Assembly: GCA_018296165.2 (NCBI GenBank)
Contig: JACKQL020000260.1
Span: 1-21,971 of the forward strand
DNA length: 21,971 bases
From: Termitomyces sp. T153
Lineage: Eukaryota > Basidiomycota > Agaricomycetes > Agaricales > Lyophyllaceae
Direction of reading: 5' to 3'
In this document: positions 1-9,269 of the stretch, in pieces
Layout of the letters: the number at the start of each line of letters is the position of its first letter
Position numbering within the stretch: position 1 is the stretch's first letter
Position numbers and translations under genes: made by a program
Notes under the pieces: model-generated
Database searches by the model: none
The model's input: the letters and a program-made list of their open reading frames with translations, nothing else
Told to the model about the DNA's origin: nothing

Positions 1-1070
1 ACTCCCAACGCTGCTGATAACCATGCGTATAGTGCGACATTGTCAGCGGTCCGATAGGGAGGAGATATAAACAAGTCCCCACTGCCGTCACGTCGTCTGA
101 AGAAGTAATAGCTAGAAGTAGCAGACGTGAGCACTGCATATTCAACGTTTTCTTCAATCATTTGGCCCCAAATCTGTTGGTATGATGAGCAATCTCGATG
201 ATTTGATAATTTGCCAATAGACTATACACACACCTGGCGAAGGACTTTATCCAGGGTCTGCTCCTTACCTGACCCGGCTCCCGCTCCTCCCGCTTTATTG
301 TTCAAGTCATTAGGAGCCTCATCTGGCCAGACATATTGGATCGCCTTTCCAAGTACAAAGTCGGAATACTCGTCGTGCCCCGAAGTGTACCAACCAGTAA
401 CTTCTTGAAAAACTGCATCTGTGAGTACTCGGGTAGTTTTAACTTCAACTACTGCTTTGACATCGAAAGAAGTCTCATAGGGCGCTAACTTTGACTGGGT
501 GCAATTGGGAGGGAGAAGGGATGAGAAGATTGCGAAGTCGGTGATGTTATTTTTGGACTGAGTCGAAGAAGCAAAAAAATGAAAGCTCGATTTTTGAAGA
601 TTCGGCGATGACCAGCGTTCGAATACGGCTGCGTACTCAGGGTTTCTTCTAGTTTCTTTCCGAATCTGGTCGTAAGCCATATGATACGCCATGATCTTGA
701 ACACTGGTGCGAGATTTTCTTGCTCAAATTGAGATTCGTTGTCCTTCTCCAGGTAATGATGTCGTTTGAATGGTAATGTAGTCGACGCCGGATGGACGAT
801 AGCCACAAATTGACTGTTTGCAGGCACAAGAATTTCTTTTAGCTGAGGTTTAATTACCTTACGCAAGTCCTCAACAAGTTCAGGTACTGGCACAACGCTC
901 TCAAGCAGTGGTGCAGGTGGCTTATCATAAAACTTGACGTCTCTAGTTGAAGTGCTTTGAGCGTAAGAAATCGGTGTTGGTTTTCCAGTGAAATCTTGAG
1001 TCGCTTCAAGGAGGGAATATAGCGACACCATCCCGGTTTCTTTAGGTCCGAGTCGTATGATAGTCGACAT
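1..1070 (-). CDS. PD-(D/E)XK nuclease-fold protein, 3' end outside window; complement(join(<1..173,234..1070))
   Basis: Exon 1 encodes 279 residues from the ATG at 1070-1068. The open frame extends upstream to 1151, but that stretch has no ATG and lies against a TATA box at 1162-1170, so 1070 is the better start. Seen: ITDFAIF (Asp 178), then a strand VKAVVEVKTT (Glu 209, Lys 211), then after the intron a helix and strand reading QIWGQMIEE and EYAVLTS. This is the usual layout of a restriction-endonuclease fold with D...ExK metal-binding residues. The intron 233-174 is 60 nt, GT...AG, phase 0; exon 2 stays open to the window edge. The N-terminal 150 residues are unrecognised. No signal peptide or membrane segment is visible in the protein from this start. 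The fold is inferred from motifs; DNA cleavage, substrate and cellular site are unknown. CpG content is normal and there are no stops, so the gene looks live. A decayed relative lies at 6142-6556. Confidence 0.72.
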
Positions 1071-1161
1071 TGAATTTCGAAGTGAACGCAGGATGACGAG
1101 AAGTAGGTAGAGGTAGAGTTCTAGGAAACAATGGTTAATGCCTTTCAACAAACATGTCGGA

Positions 1162-1170
1162 CTTTATATA
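1162..1170 (-). promoter_or_regulatory. TATA box of the nuclease-fold gene
   Basis: The minus strand reads TATATAAAG, 92 bp upstream of the ATG at 1070. A start site about 30 bp downstream would leave a leader of about 60 nt with no upstream ATG. This spacing argues against translation from the longer frame opening at 1151. Confidence 0.6.
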
Positions 1171-1795
1171 GCCTAAGGACAACCACAACTGCTCGTCAAT
1201 TTGTTTCAGAGACAAAGACATCCAGATAACCGTTTGGAGCGAGATAGAAGAACACAAGGATCGGGGCAATCAATTCCAAAATAATTCATGCCTGAAGGTC
1301 TCCTAGGCAACTGGAGGTTTGGGCCAGCTAGGATCCTTTTGTGCGGGAAAATCCACACATGTACTATTAGTACTTGCGGAGCAATCTCTGAGGAACTTCG
1401 GCAATGAAGAGTTCGTGCGACCTACTGATCTCCAACTGATCCGAATCTTATCTTGCAAGGACGGTGACCTTGAGCTCGCCGTCTAGGAAAGCCGCCGAGG
1501 GAGGTTGATGAAATTCAGGTCGGAGCTTAGATGACGAGTAGTAAAGGTCCATGTCAGACGTTGTATGAGCTCGAGGCCTGTGGTTGTCGAAGTTGCCACA
1601 CCAGGATGTAGACGAGTCACTTGTTGTTTAGTACAAAGAGATAATGACATCTGAAATTTCTTTTGTTCAAACCTTTGGTGAGTGTACTATAACAAACTCA
1701 GTCTTTGTTGTCTTGTACAAGGTTATTCGAATCTTATTTCGGATTACCCTTGTTCTTCAGGTTCGTCCTGTTACGTAATCTCAGGATATTGTTAA
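1171..1795. other. Shared intergenic region between two divergent genes
   Basis: About 625 bp lie between the two TATA boxes. I see no convincing open frame, RNA gene or transposon end. CpG is normal. A small perfect inverted repeat, GTACT-ATT-AGTAC, lies at 1361-1373. The layout allows a bidirectional promoter, but no specific factor site can be named. Confidence 0.4.
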
Positions 1796-1831
1796 TATAT
1801 AAAAGGATTCATTCAATACCCAAGAATGTAG
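1796..1831 (+). promoter_or_regulatory. TATA box and minimal start-stop uORF of the kinase-like gene
   Basis: TATATAAAAG at 1796-1805 is a strong TATA box 45 bp before the ATG at 1850. Between them, ATG TAG at 1826-1831 is a one-codon upstream ORF. Whether it is in the mRNA depends on the exact start site, expected around 1826-1836. If included, such start-stop elements can stall or divert ribosomes, so it may dampen translation; that part is inference. Confidence 0.5.
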
Positions 1832-1849
1832 CAACAACTTCGTCGGCCG

Positions 1850-2963
1850 ATGTCTCTCTCCCTGAAATTCTCTTCTGATATCCTGTCTCGCTTTTTGGAG
1901 GCAATAGCTTCCAACCAGGTCACTTTCCAACAAAGCAGCTCTGTCAAAATCATGCCACCAGGGATTGTTGCTGTCGTTGATGTGACGGAAGTGTTGTACG
2001 ATAGCTTCCGGAATGGCGAATTTCATTATAGAGGAAGGCTCTCATTGCCCAACGAGCCTTCCCCTTGTGAAGTTGTCGTCAAAATACTTTTTGGTCATAA
2101 AACACTTTTTTCTCAGAGACTCGAGGATTACATCCAGGAAGCGAAAATCTATCAAGATCGCCTCTGTTGTAACAAGTCCCTCTATGGAAATGGAGTCCCA
2201 AAACTTTACGGATTCTATGAATCTAAGCTGACCTGGAAAACGGCAAAGCGTGACATAGTTGTTGATGGTGCTTGTATGGTGTATCAATTTTATGGCTCAG
2301 ACAAGGACGTGGCGTGGTCAACAGGTTCAGGCATCTCGGATTTTAGGTGAGCGTTCTATTTTTTGATTCAGGGATTGAGATCCTAACGCAACTCTGTCAA
2401 GTTCGCAGGTTTTCAAGCTACTCCTTGAAGTTCACAAGGGCGGCGTTAGGCATAATTCTATAGGCCTTGATCGAAACATAACATGTCTCGATGGCAGACC
2501 GTTCTTGACGGATTTCTCCCAAGCACACAAACATGATTGCCCAGATAAGGAGTTTGAGCTTCCCACTCATCTCCTCGATGTAGATGCCGATACTTTGAAG
2601 TGCGGGGAACTACGCGACTTTTATACTGATTTGCAACACCACGTGGCACCTGGTAAGTCTCGTCCAAGATGTGCGGTGAGTGAACTGACAGACATACATA
2701 TGGAAGCCAAGTTCCATTGGTATGGATATGACGTGTATTACAATCGAATGGACTCTCTTCGAAGCATCTTCGAACACAGACGAAGAATGGGTTTTGATGA
2801 GGATATCCCGGTAGAAGAACAGTGGGAGTATGCGGTCAAGGTGTGGAAATTCCTGTGTGCCAATTGGTCTTCATATTATAAAACGAAGAAGGCCCCGTCA
2901 CTTGGCGACACATCTTTTGAGGCCTATAAGGCAAATTATGGCTTGAACATCACTCACGGGTAA
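1850..2963 (+). CDS. Protein-kinase-like protein, possibly a pseudokinase; join(1850..2346,2402..2963)
   Basis: The spliced product is 352 residues, close to one small kinase domain. The intron 2347-2401 (55 nt) has donor GTGAGC, branch site CTAAC at 2383-2387 and acceptor CAAG; this acceptor joins the frames exactly. Seen in order: EVVVKI (Lys 78, VAIK-type), an alpha-C-like helix with Glu 97 in EAKIY, a hinge-like VYQFYG near 148, a catalytic-loop-like VRHNSIGLDRNI (181-192), and TDFSQA (Asp 203) in the DFG position, as in many fungal kinase-like proteins. Where the catalytic Asp is expected after His 183, the residue is Ser 185, so phosphotransfer may be lost. No glycine-rich loop is obvious. 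The C-terminal 140 residues are helical and unassigned. It is divergently paired with the nuclease-fold gene. Substrate and pathway are unknown. Confidence 0.7.
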
Positions 2964-3100
2964 TAACGAGTTATGATTCTGTGATCATTTCGACGATGGG
3001 GAGTAGTTATGAATATTATTTTCTGCCTGTAGACTATGTCGCTAATGTGCTCGCTATGCTCTACTTACACAGCCGGCAGGCCTCCGCCGCTCGCTGTTCA

Positions 3101-3130
3101 CTGCTGAGATAAAGTCTGCTGAGATAAAGT
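3101..3130. repeat. Perfect 15-bp tandem duplication
   Basis: The unit CTGCTGAGATAAAGT occurs twice back to back at 3101-3115 and 3116-3130 without mismatch. It is too short to assign to an element and may be replication slippage. Confidence 0.8.
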
Positions 3131-3259
3131 GATAGCCTTTAACAGGTTTTCTGATGCGACCCCGATCGCGCCGCACCAGAAAGACCTTTTCGAATGTATT
3201 TCTTTACATGAATCACCTAAGCTAGAAGGGACTATATAAGTACTGTATTTAATATCAAA

Positions 3260-3374
3260 GGGTGCTCGAAAAAGATAACGACTAAGTATAAGAACAACTA
3301 TCTGTGTTTAACAAAACAATATCAAACAGGGAGGGTGCTCGAAATAAGTAACGACTAAGTGTAAGAACAACTAT
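3260..3374. repeat. Spaced direct repeat of 42 bp
   Basis: Positions 3260-3301 and 3333-3374 align with few mismatches. Both open GGGTGCTCGAA, share ACGACTAAGT in the middle, and end AAGAACAACTAT. A 31-bp spacer separates them and both are preceded by a form of ATATCAAA. Both copies keep their CpGs. Function is unknown; a local duplication of a regulatory or transposon-end sequence is possible. Confidence 0.75.
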
Positions 3375-3584
3375 AGCACGAAAAAAAAACCGAACTTAAA
3401 TGTGAGCGAGCCGTGGATATCGTTGATCCAGCTTGCGATAGGAACGAAGTCGGCACGAGATAACAAATATCTTTAAACGACGACTTCGCGAGTTCTATGA
3501 TGGAACAGGATACGTCAGTTAAAGAGAAAGATGTATCCGTGAGAGTCTAACTTTGTAGAGTAGTGTGCAAAGTGACAAACAGAG

Positions 3585-3989
3585 GTGATAACGGGTGAAG
3601 AAGCACTAATCTGCAAAGGAATATCAGTAAATCCTGGTGAGAGAACAAAAATGCACTCACTTATTCAGAGAGGGCAGGATGAAGTAGGAGTGAGAGTGCA
3701 GGTCAGCATGGAAGGAAAATTGAGATGTGAGACCTCTCGGCTATACTGTTCATGGTCCAGCTTCCACCAATCAATGGTGCTGTACCAAAAATGGCTCTGA
3801 GTCCGCAAGATATGAATGAATGAATACAGTGTGGCTCACTTAAAGGCGGCCTGTCACTGGTGGCTCCAATTTTGACCACATGGTGACTTTTTTCGGATTT
3901 TAGAAGGGAAACAAGCCTCAATTAGTGTAAAAATGCATTCTCGAAAAATTCCCCTGATCATGTAAGAAATCCACTTCCTGAGCAAAAAA
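3585..3989. other. CpG-poor transition zone without recognisable gene
   Basis: CpG frequency drops sharply here. A short frame is open from about 3585 to 3800 on the plus strand, but it has no ATG start, no motif and no homology I recognise. It probably belongs to the same decayed sequence as the orphan frame that follows. Confidence 0.35.
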
Positions 3990-4676
3990 AAGTTGTAAGG
4001 GTGTAGAGACAGCATGAATGGAGTTCGAAAACCATGCCCAAACACAATTGATGCTTCTGAGAATGTCAGGCTTCAAATGTCTGCCGGAAATTTCGCTTTG
4101 GCTCTGGCTTTGCAGATGATACTCCTGCAAAAAAACTTCTTAATCTGGACTCTGATCCATGTGAACATGCCAACGTCCCCTTAGATGCCAAATCAGAGAC
4201 TGGAGATCAAGATAGCCATGCATTTATGCCATACAATGATGACATTGCAGCCCAATCCTGACATGCTGTCAGAATCTGATGGAGAAACTGAGTCTGATGC
4301 TGAGATGATGGATAGCATCATTACAAAAGTGAGTATCATAAAGCCTGACACACAAGAAGTCACTCAGAGGTGGAGAAAGAAAAAAAACAGATTCATGGAT
4401 GTACTTCCAACATATACTAGAGTTGGATGGTCTATGATTGTGAGGAGAAATAGGCAGCTCAGAGAAGCCTCAAAAGGTTGCAGTTAGATAAATGATTATT
4501 TTTCCAATGTTAGAGCTCTGAGGCCTCCAACAACAATCCAGCTAAGGGAGATGCAAAAAGATACAGATGAAGATCATGTGGTGGAGCAGACAAAGACAGA
4601 GAGCACCGGAATCCAGCCACAGAATGACAAAGAAGATAATTCTGATAATCTGCATACAGGTGTGATTGATTTATAG
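3990..4676 (+). pseudogene. Decayed orphan ORF, acidic and basic segments, origin unknown
   Basis: Coding-like sequence can be followed in two frames. The first runs from about 3990 to 4262 and contains HAFMPYNDDIAAQS near its end. It is interrupted by two TGA codons in CGA-like positions. The reading then shifts to a frame that continues to TAG 4674-4676, with one internal TAG at 4485-4487. The second part begins with an acidic stretch (LSESDGETESDAEMM), then a basic one (WRKKKNRF), then INDYFSNVRALRPP. This resembles the disordered N-terminus of a transposase or a captured gene, but I do not recognise a family. It ends 28 bp before a copia LTR. Confidence 0.4.
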
Positions 4677-4703
4677 AGCATAGAGCTGTCTCTGACTGTC
4701 ATC

Positions 4704-5078
4704 TGTTGAGATTCAACTCCTCCGTCCATGTCTAATGTTTCATTCCCTTCATAGCAATCTTTCCATATTTGACTTTCCCATATGGTATGCCAATACCAGA
4801 CTCCCACTTGATTGTTATTAGCTAATCTTTTGACAAACTTTATTTTTTTTTTCATATAAATACTTACTATACACAAAACTTCTTCCCTCAGTCATCTCGC
4901 TACCGTGCTATGACTCTGAGGATATGTAGACTCATCTCAATCCCTACTCAGTATTCATTTACTTCTTATCCCTGTAGATCTCATCATTGTATTTCATCTA
5001 CAGGTACTTAATACAGTTGTCTTGCTACTGTGCTGTGACTCTGAGAATCTCATCATTGTATTTTGTCTACAGTCTACA
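4704..5078 (+). mobile_element. Probable 5' LTR of the first copia element (Copia-1)
   Basis: The sequence starts TGTTGAGATTCAA and ends TCTACA directly before a copia-type primer site. Inside are a TATA-like CATATAAATAC near 4853-4863 and a partial internal repeat (CTCATCATTGTAT and flanks at about 4981 and 5050). The left boundary is inferred from the TGTTG start; no second LTR is visible in the window, so the ends cannot be confirmed by comparison. Confidence 0.5.
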
Positions 5079-5092
5079 GGTTATAGGGCCCT
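5079..5092 (+). promoter_or_regulatory. Copia-1 primer binding site (half initiator-tRNA type)
   Basis: GGTTATAGGGCCCT follows the LTR end at once. It resembles the anticodon-arm complement of initiator tRNA-Met used by Drosophila copia, which primes with a half tRNA. It lies 73 bp before the gag ATG. Confidence 0.45.
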
Positions 5093-5165
5093 GTTAACTA
5101 TTTTTCTGCACAAATAATATACATTTACATGGCACTACCAACAACTCACAAAAACTTGAGACACA

Positions 5166-6141
5166 ATGACTAACCCTGCAAACATAGGACCACCCATGTT
5201 CCCCAAAGACCTGCAGTTTGATGGAACAAATTTTATCCACTTTCAAGACCAGGTAATGATTGCTGTCTGGGCACACAGTGCAAAGGGGTACCTCAATGGG
5301 ACTAATGCCCCAGAGCCTGCTACTGACACTGTTGAAGAGCCATTGAAAGTTGCTCTACCCCCTGAACCTACTCCCTGGACCTCTTATACACCATCAGAGA
5401 AGGGGTGGGACCTGCATGATGCATGAGTACTTGAACTCATTGTGTATAACTGTAAAAATCCAGTTGGACTGGGAGTCAAGATTGATGGGATGGCAGCAAA
5501 AGCATGGGAATCCCTTACCAGTACATATGGCACAGTATCAAAGCTTGCAGCTATGGGTGATGAGAATGCACTTTTCAGAATTAAATTTGTGGATGGCAGC
5601 AGTTCCGACACCTCTTTGCACAAAATGGAAAGAGGCCACAGAAAAGGGGGCAGAGATTAAAGACAAGACTTTCCTATCCATTGTTATGGTGTTGCTCTTG
5701 GAGTCCTGGAACCCAGTAGTGGCAAGCTTGTACACCATGAAGCCATCAGCTGATCTGATCTCAGGGCTGCTCATGCACTGGGACTACTTAAAAATGCAGG
5801 AAGTGGCTGCACCATCAGTAACAGCTTTTTAAACTATGACAAGACCCCAAAAACTCAAGTTAGTCTGTATCAACCCAAACTGTGGACATACCAGGCATAC
5901 AATGCCAGATTGCTACAGGTGGGGAGGAGGAAAAGAGGGTCAATTCCCAGCTACCTCAGAAACAGAGAACAGGCCATACTTGTGGCACACCCCAGTGTCC
6001 CTAGCACAGGACAACAGCCAAACACTCTGGCAGCAAACCAGTAAATGCTACACCTCAAGCAAACACCAATACTTCCCAGATCACATATTGCCAATGAGGA
6101 AGTATTACTCGTTGACATACCTGGCACAGTATCTAATACTG
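5166..6141 (+). pseudogene. Copia-1 gag with zinc knuckle, truncated and frameshifted
   Basis: Gag coats the RNA inside virus-like particles. The frame opens at ATG 5166 and shows a copia gag core: FDGTNFIHFQDQV, AKAWESLTSTYG and ESWNPVVASLY. A TGA (5424-5426) sits in an Arg (CGA) context, the frame shifts by one near 5620, and a TAA interrupts at 5830-5832. The nucleocapsid motif follows as C-INPN-C-GHTR-H-TMPD-C and then GGGKEGQFP. A linker read in a further frame includes EEVLLVDIPGTV. Protease and everything downstream are missing: the reading stops around 6141 where the antisense nuclease-fold relic begins. Confidence 0.75.
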
Positions 6142-6556
6142 GGTCTGTTCAATAGCTGTACCAGCACTACTAGCACCATTGGTGGTGTTACTAAGAACCT
6201 TGTCTGGCCAACCAGACATATTGGATAGCCATTCCAGGTACAAACTGTTTTGTTTCTCTTTGCTCGAGTAGTACCACCCTGTAATGTCTCTAAGAATTTG
6301 ATCTTTGAGTATTTGTGTGGTTTTGACTTCTATGACTGTGACAGAGAACAAATCACCATAGAGCGGTGTATGGAGTCCATTCCAGCTAGCAATGAATGGA
6401 TTCCTAAGTCAGTGATATTCTTTGTAGCATTGGTCAAGGATGCAAAAAAATGATAGTTAGATTTTTGGAAGTCTGGTGATAACCACCATTTGAAAACAGC
6501 TGTATGCTCAGGTATGTGTTGAGTTTGTTCTCAAATCTGCTCATGAGCCTTACCCA
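6142..6556 (-). pseudogene. Degraded second copy of the PD-(D/E)XK nuclease-fold gene
   Basis: The minus strand matches the gene at 1-1070 over about 140 codons with at least one stop and a frameshift. Aligned landmarks are HTAVFKWWLSPDFQKSNYHF versus YAAVFERWSSPNLQKSSFHF, KNITDLGI versus NNITDFAI, and TVIEVKTTQIL versus AVVEVKTTRVL. Thus the D and ExK positions are still readable. The match begins near EQT, nine codons before the exon 1 end of the intact gene, and stops near 6556. Many differences are CG in the intact gene versus TG or CA here. It lies antisense between the Copia-1 gag and the Copia-2 LTR. It could be a host pseudogene hit by retrotransposons or a fragment carried by one. 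Confidence 0.8.
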
Positions 6557-6588
6557 ATGAATTGAGTCACAGTAGAGCAGTTTATTCC

Positions 6589-6878
6589 TGTCAGATGAAT
6601 ATATCTGTATTCAGTAAATACATGGTCACATGTCTAGTTCATCAGATATGTGTCAACATGGCATCGCTCCTTCAGTTGTTCTCTTTCTCCTGCAACAGAC
6701 ACTGAAGGAGTAAGTCCACTTTCTACCTAGTTTTTCATACTTTACTCTCACTGATACACTATGCATAGATCATTTCTTGTTGCATAGATATGAATAAATC
6801 CAGTTGTTCTCTTTCTTGTGCAACAGACACTGAAGGAATCATTTCTTGTCATGTAGGTTGTCAGTCCAGGTCTGGAAG
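6589..6878 (+). repeat. Copia-2 5' LTR
   Basis: It starts TGTCAGATGAATATATC and about its first 197 bp match 21634-21827. It ends just before a copia-type primer site. The element CAGTTGTTCTCTTTCT plus CAACAGACACTGAAGGA occurs twice within it (about 6677 and 6799), so the distal 90 bp contain an internal duplication that the 3' copy lacks. Differences from the 3' copy include several CA/TG swaps, and CG at 6665-6666 is TG at 21710-21711. Confidence 0.7.
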
Positions 6879-6892
6879 GTTATGGGCATCCC
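6879..6892 (+). promoter_or_regulatory. Copia-2 primer binding site (half initiator-tRNA type)
   Basis: GGTTATGGGCATCC begins directly after the LTR and parallels the Copia-1 site at 5079. Both resemble the copia primer site complementary to the anticodon arm of initiator tRNA-Met. Confidence 0.45.
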
Positions 6893-7020
6893 TTGTAGCA
6901 TAGCTGGCACCTACTGAGCCACCACCAGAGACAACTCTTTGATCATTGTTTGCTTTGATGTTTTAGTTCTTGTGTTTTCTCTTCTTGAGTACTTCACCTT
7001 TCTGCCTCAGCATCCAAACA

Positions 7021-8766
7021 TTCATTGTCATGTTGGACCCTTTTGGCCATGGTATATCTTTGGGATTGAGGACTGTGCCTACTTTGCATTTGGTTCCTTG
7101 GGTCGCTCATACAGATTGTCCAGCTCCATCTCTTGTTTTTTTTTTGAGATTTGCCCCCTCATATGCACCTTCAGTCTGTTGACTCTTCAGATACACTTGT
7201 TACTGGTTCTTTCTCTTGTTGTCCAATAATTTACACACTGGTTCATCTGCATATATCTTCCTCTTTTGTCCCCAACCAGCATACAACTCCAACTCCTGCA
7301 TCTTCACACCTTTCTTCCTCTTTCCCTTTGCATGATCCAATGCTTAGATATCCTCTTCACATCCCTTTATCACATTGTGCTCCTGTTATATTGTCTTTTA
7401 CTCCTCCTTTTTCTCCTCATCCAATTGTTTCTTGTCCTCCATTTGTTTTCCTTGACACCCAGGCTGCTTTGCAAGTACCCTCTGTTTCTTCAGGTCCTTT
7501 TTCTCCCCAACTGTCTCCTGTTCCTTCTTTACCTTTGCATCCACTTCCATTATCTTCTTGACTGCAGTGTCATTGCACTCCTTCACCTTTTGCTCCTCCA
7601 CCTATGATACCTCCTCCACCTTCCATTCCTCCTGCTCAGATTCCTCATCATGATTCATATTTCATTTTTGTTTCCCTGGTGTTTATCCTCCTGCCCCACA
7701 ATATTACCCATATCAGGATTTCATACCTCCTCTGTTTACTGCACCTTTGCCTATATGTTCTGACTTCAAGCCTCCACCTCTTGGCTCTATTCCTAGATTA
7801 ATTTCTGCTTCAGATTGGAGTAACTAGATTGGTCCTGTCATGGCACTCATTGACCAAATGGGTTTGAATGGCCATATATGCCCTCTTCCTCTGCCTGGTG
7901 CTCCATATGATCCCATGTGCAAGGTTGCCACTCTACCTCCCTATCCTCCTCATTGTACTCAGGCCAAGTCTTTATGTATATGAGGTATTCTGGCAGAACA
8001 ACAACATTGTGACTTATGTACTATTGGGCAGACTTTCAGCAGAAGTTTTCAATTCACTTCCTCCTGCTTGTGATGGTCCACATAACTTTCCTGTTTGTAT
8101 GGCTCAAGATCTCTTGGCTTTCCTTTGCAAGCTATTCAGTGTTGGGGGTGCCACATCTGTGCAGTGCTAGAAGGATTCTGTCTTCAACCTCACTTGTGCA
8201 ATGAGTGCTATACTGGTCTTTGTCCAGACTTGGTGAACTTGCAGGTACTCCATGCCTTATGAACACATTCAGAAGTTCATGGATGGCATTCTGGACCACA
8301 AAGCTTATGTGTAATGTGCAAAGAAGTTAGGTGCTCATGGGAACATAATCCTCTTGGTACTTTTATGTTCTATAACCTTGTGAACACCATCCTTGAGATC
8401 AATATTGATGTCTGTTGACATCATGCATCTCATCCTAGGTCTAAACAACCTACTTTGTCTTCACATCAACAGATCCTGTCTCACAACTTGTCCAATGCCA
8501 CAGCTCCTACTTTGTTGTCTTTGGCTTCTACATCAGATTATTCCTCTACCCCATGTTTTATGGCACAGAATGATCATACCTCTAATTGTCTTTGGGCAAA
8601 TGTTATGTTAGATCCTGTGATGGAACAAGGACTTACTCCACAACCTTTTGTACTCAATGACATCAATAATTCTGTACTCTCTACAATTATTCAGGATGAT
8701 GGGAATGACATTGCTTTTCACTTGTATGATTATCCATGTGACATGCCTGATCTGCCTCCATACTGA
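7021..8766 (+). pseudogene. Copia-2 gag, proline-rich N-terminus, several frameshifts
   Basis: The reading must change frame several times: frame 1 to about 7180, frame 2 to about 7670 (proline/serine-rich), frame 1 to about 7960, frame 2 to about 8330, then frame 1 to 8766. Recognisable gag core pieces are SDWSNWIGPVMALIDQMGL, GAPYDPMCKV, YEVFWQNNNIVTYVLLGRLS and LLAFLCKLFSVG, followed by a low-complexity S/T tail. This order matches the large gag of agaricomycete copia elements, as I know that family. No CCHC knuckle is seen. In-frame TGA codons (for example at 8416 and 8764) sit where CGA would give Arg. Confidence 0.65.
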
Positions 8767-9117
8767 GCTTTTGTGAGCTTGGTGGATCCTCTTGTCCTGG
8801 CACCAGTATCTTTGAGATTCAATTCCATACTAGACTCAGGTTGCACAATGCACATCATCTGGGAAAAACAGTATTTTTGGACATATGACACATCACTTGC
8901 AGTACCTGTTGGAACTGCAAACTGTGGTACTCTGACTACTTTGGCTTGTGGCAAATGTCAATTTTGCACACATGTTGATGGGAAGAATGTTACCCTCATT
9001 ATAGCAGATTGTCTACATGCTCCAGATGTCCCAATAAATCTCTTTTCTATAGGCTCTATTTCAATGTGGGATGGATATTCATTTCATAAAGGATGCAACT
9101 TCTATCTTCTCCCTTGA
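8767..9117 (+). pseudogene. Copia-2 aspartic protease domain
   Basis: The protease cleaves the Gag-Pol polyprotein. The catalytic triplet is present in NSILDSGCTMHII (about 8821-8860), followed by VGTANCGTLTTL, ADCLHAPDVPINLFSIGS and a C-terminal strand. The frame follows gag directly after a TGA at 8764-8766 and ends at TGA 9115-9117. The domain itself is uninterrupted, better preserved than gag. Confidence 0.75.
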
Positions 9118-9269
9118 TTTTTTGGAAAGTTTTTGATCAAAATCATTGACTGTGACTACACATAATTGACTTTCTTTTCTGCATTGTGATTTTGTACTTC
9201 CTGAACAAGATTTGCTTGTATCTTTTCCACAATTTTGACTTAACCTGTATCCTTTCCAAGGATTTCACT

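Larger units (their letters stand above)
2964..3584. other. Intergenic region with short repeats, last CpG-normal stretch
   Basis: No gene is seen. The stretch keeps CpG dinucleotides, including a CpG-rich patch around 3163-3172. It holds a 15-bp tandem duplication and a 42-bp spaced direct repeat, listed separately. A TATATAA-like sequence lies near 3232-3238 but no reading frame follows it. Confidence 0.45.

Noticed and set aside
1071..1151. N-terminal extension of the nuclease-fold protein with a hydrophobic, signal-anchor-like stretch
   Set aside because: It contains no ATG and begins 11 bp from the TATA box, so it is most likely untranslated leader.
2347..2408. Alternative intron acceptor at GCAG (2405-2408)
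   Set aside because: It would put the second exon of the kinase-like gene out of frame; the acceptor at 2400-2401 keeps the frame.
6110..6141. Extension of the nuclease-fold relic through its intron donor (CAG GTATGT)
   Set aside because: Identity to the intact gene falls to about 60% over 21 bp, and the plus strand reads a plausible gag-linker there, so the match may be chance.
7398..7601. Minus-strand Lys/Glu-rich frame resembling a coiled coil
   Set aside because: It is the complement of the pyrimidine-rich, Pro/Ser-coding part of copia gag.
7981..8420. Cysteine-rich, zinc-finger-like reading (CWGCHICAVL, HLCNECYTGLC)
   Set aside because: It arises in the wrong frame; the neighbouring frame gives a clear copia gag core with fewer stops over the same stretch.
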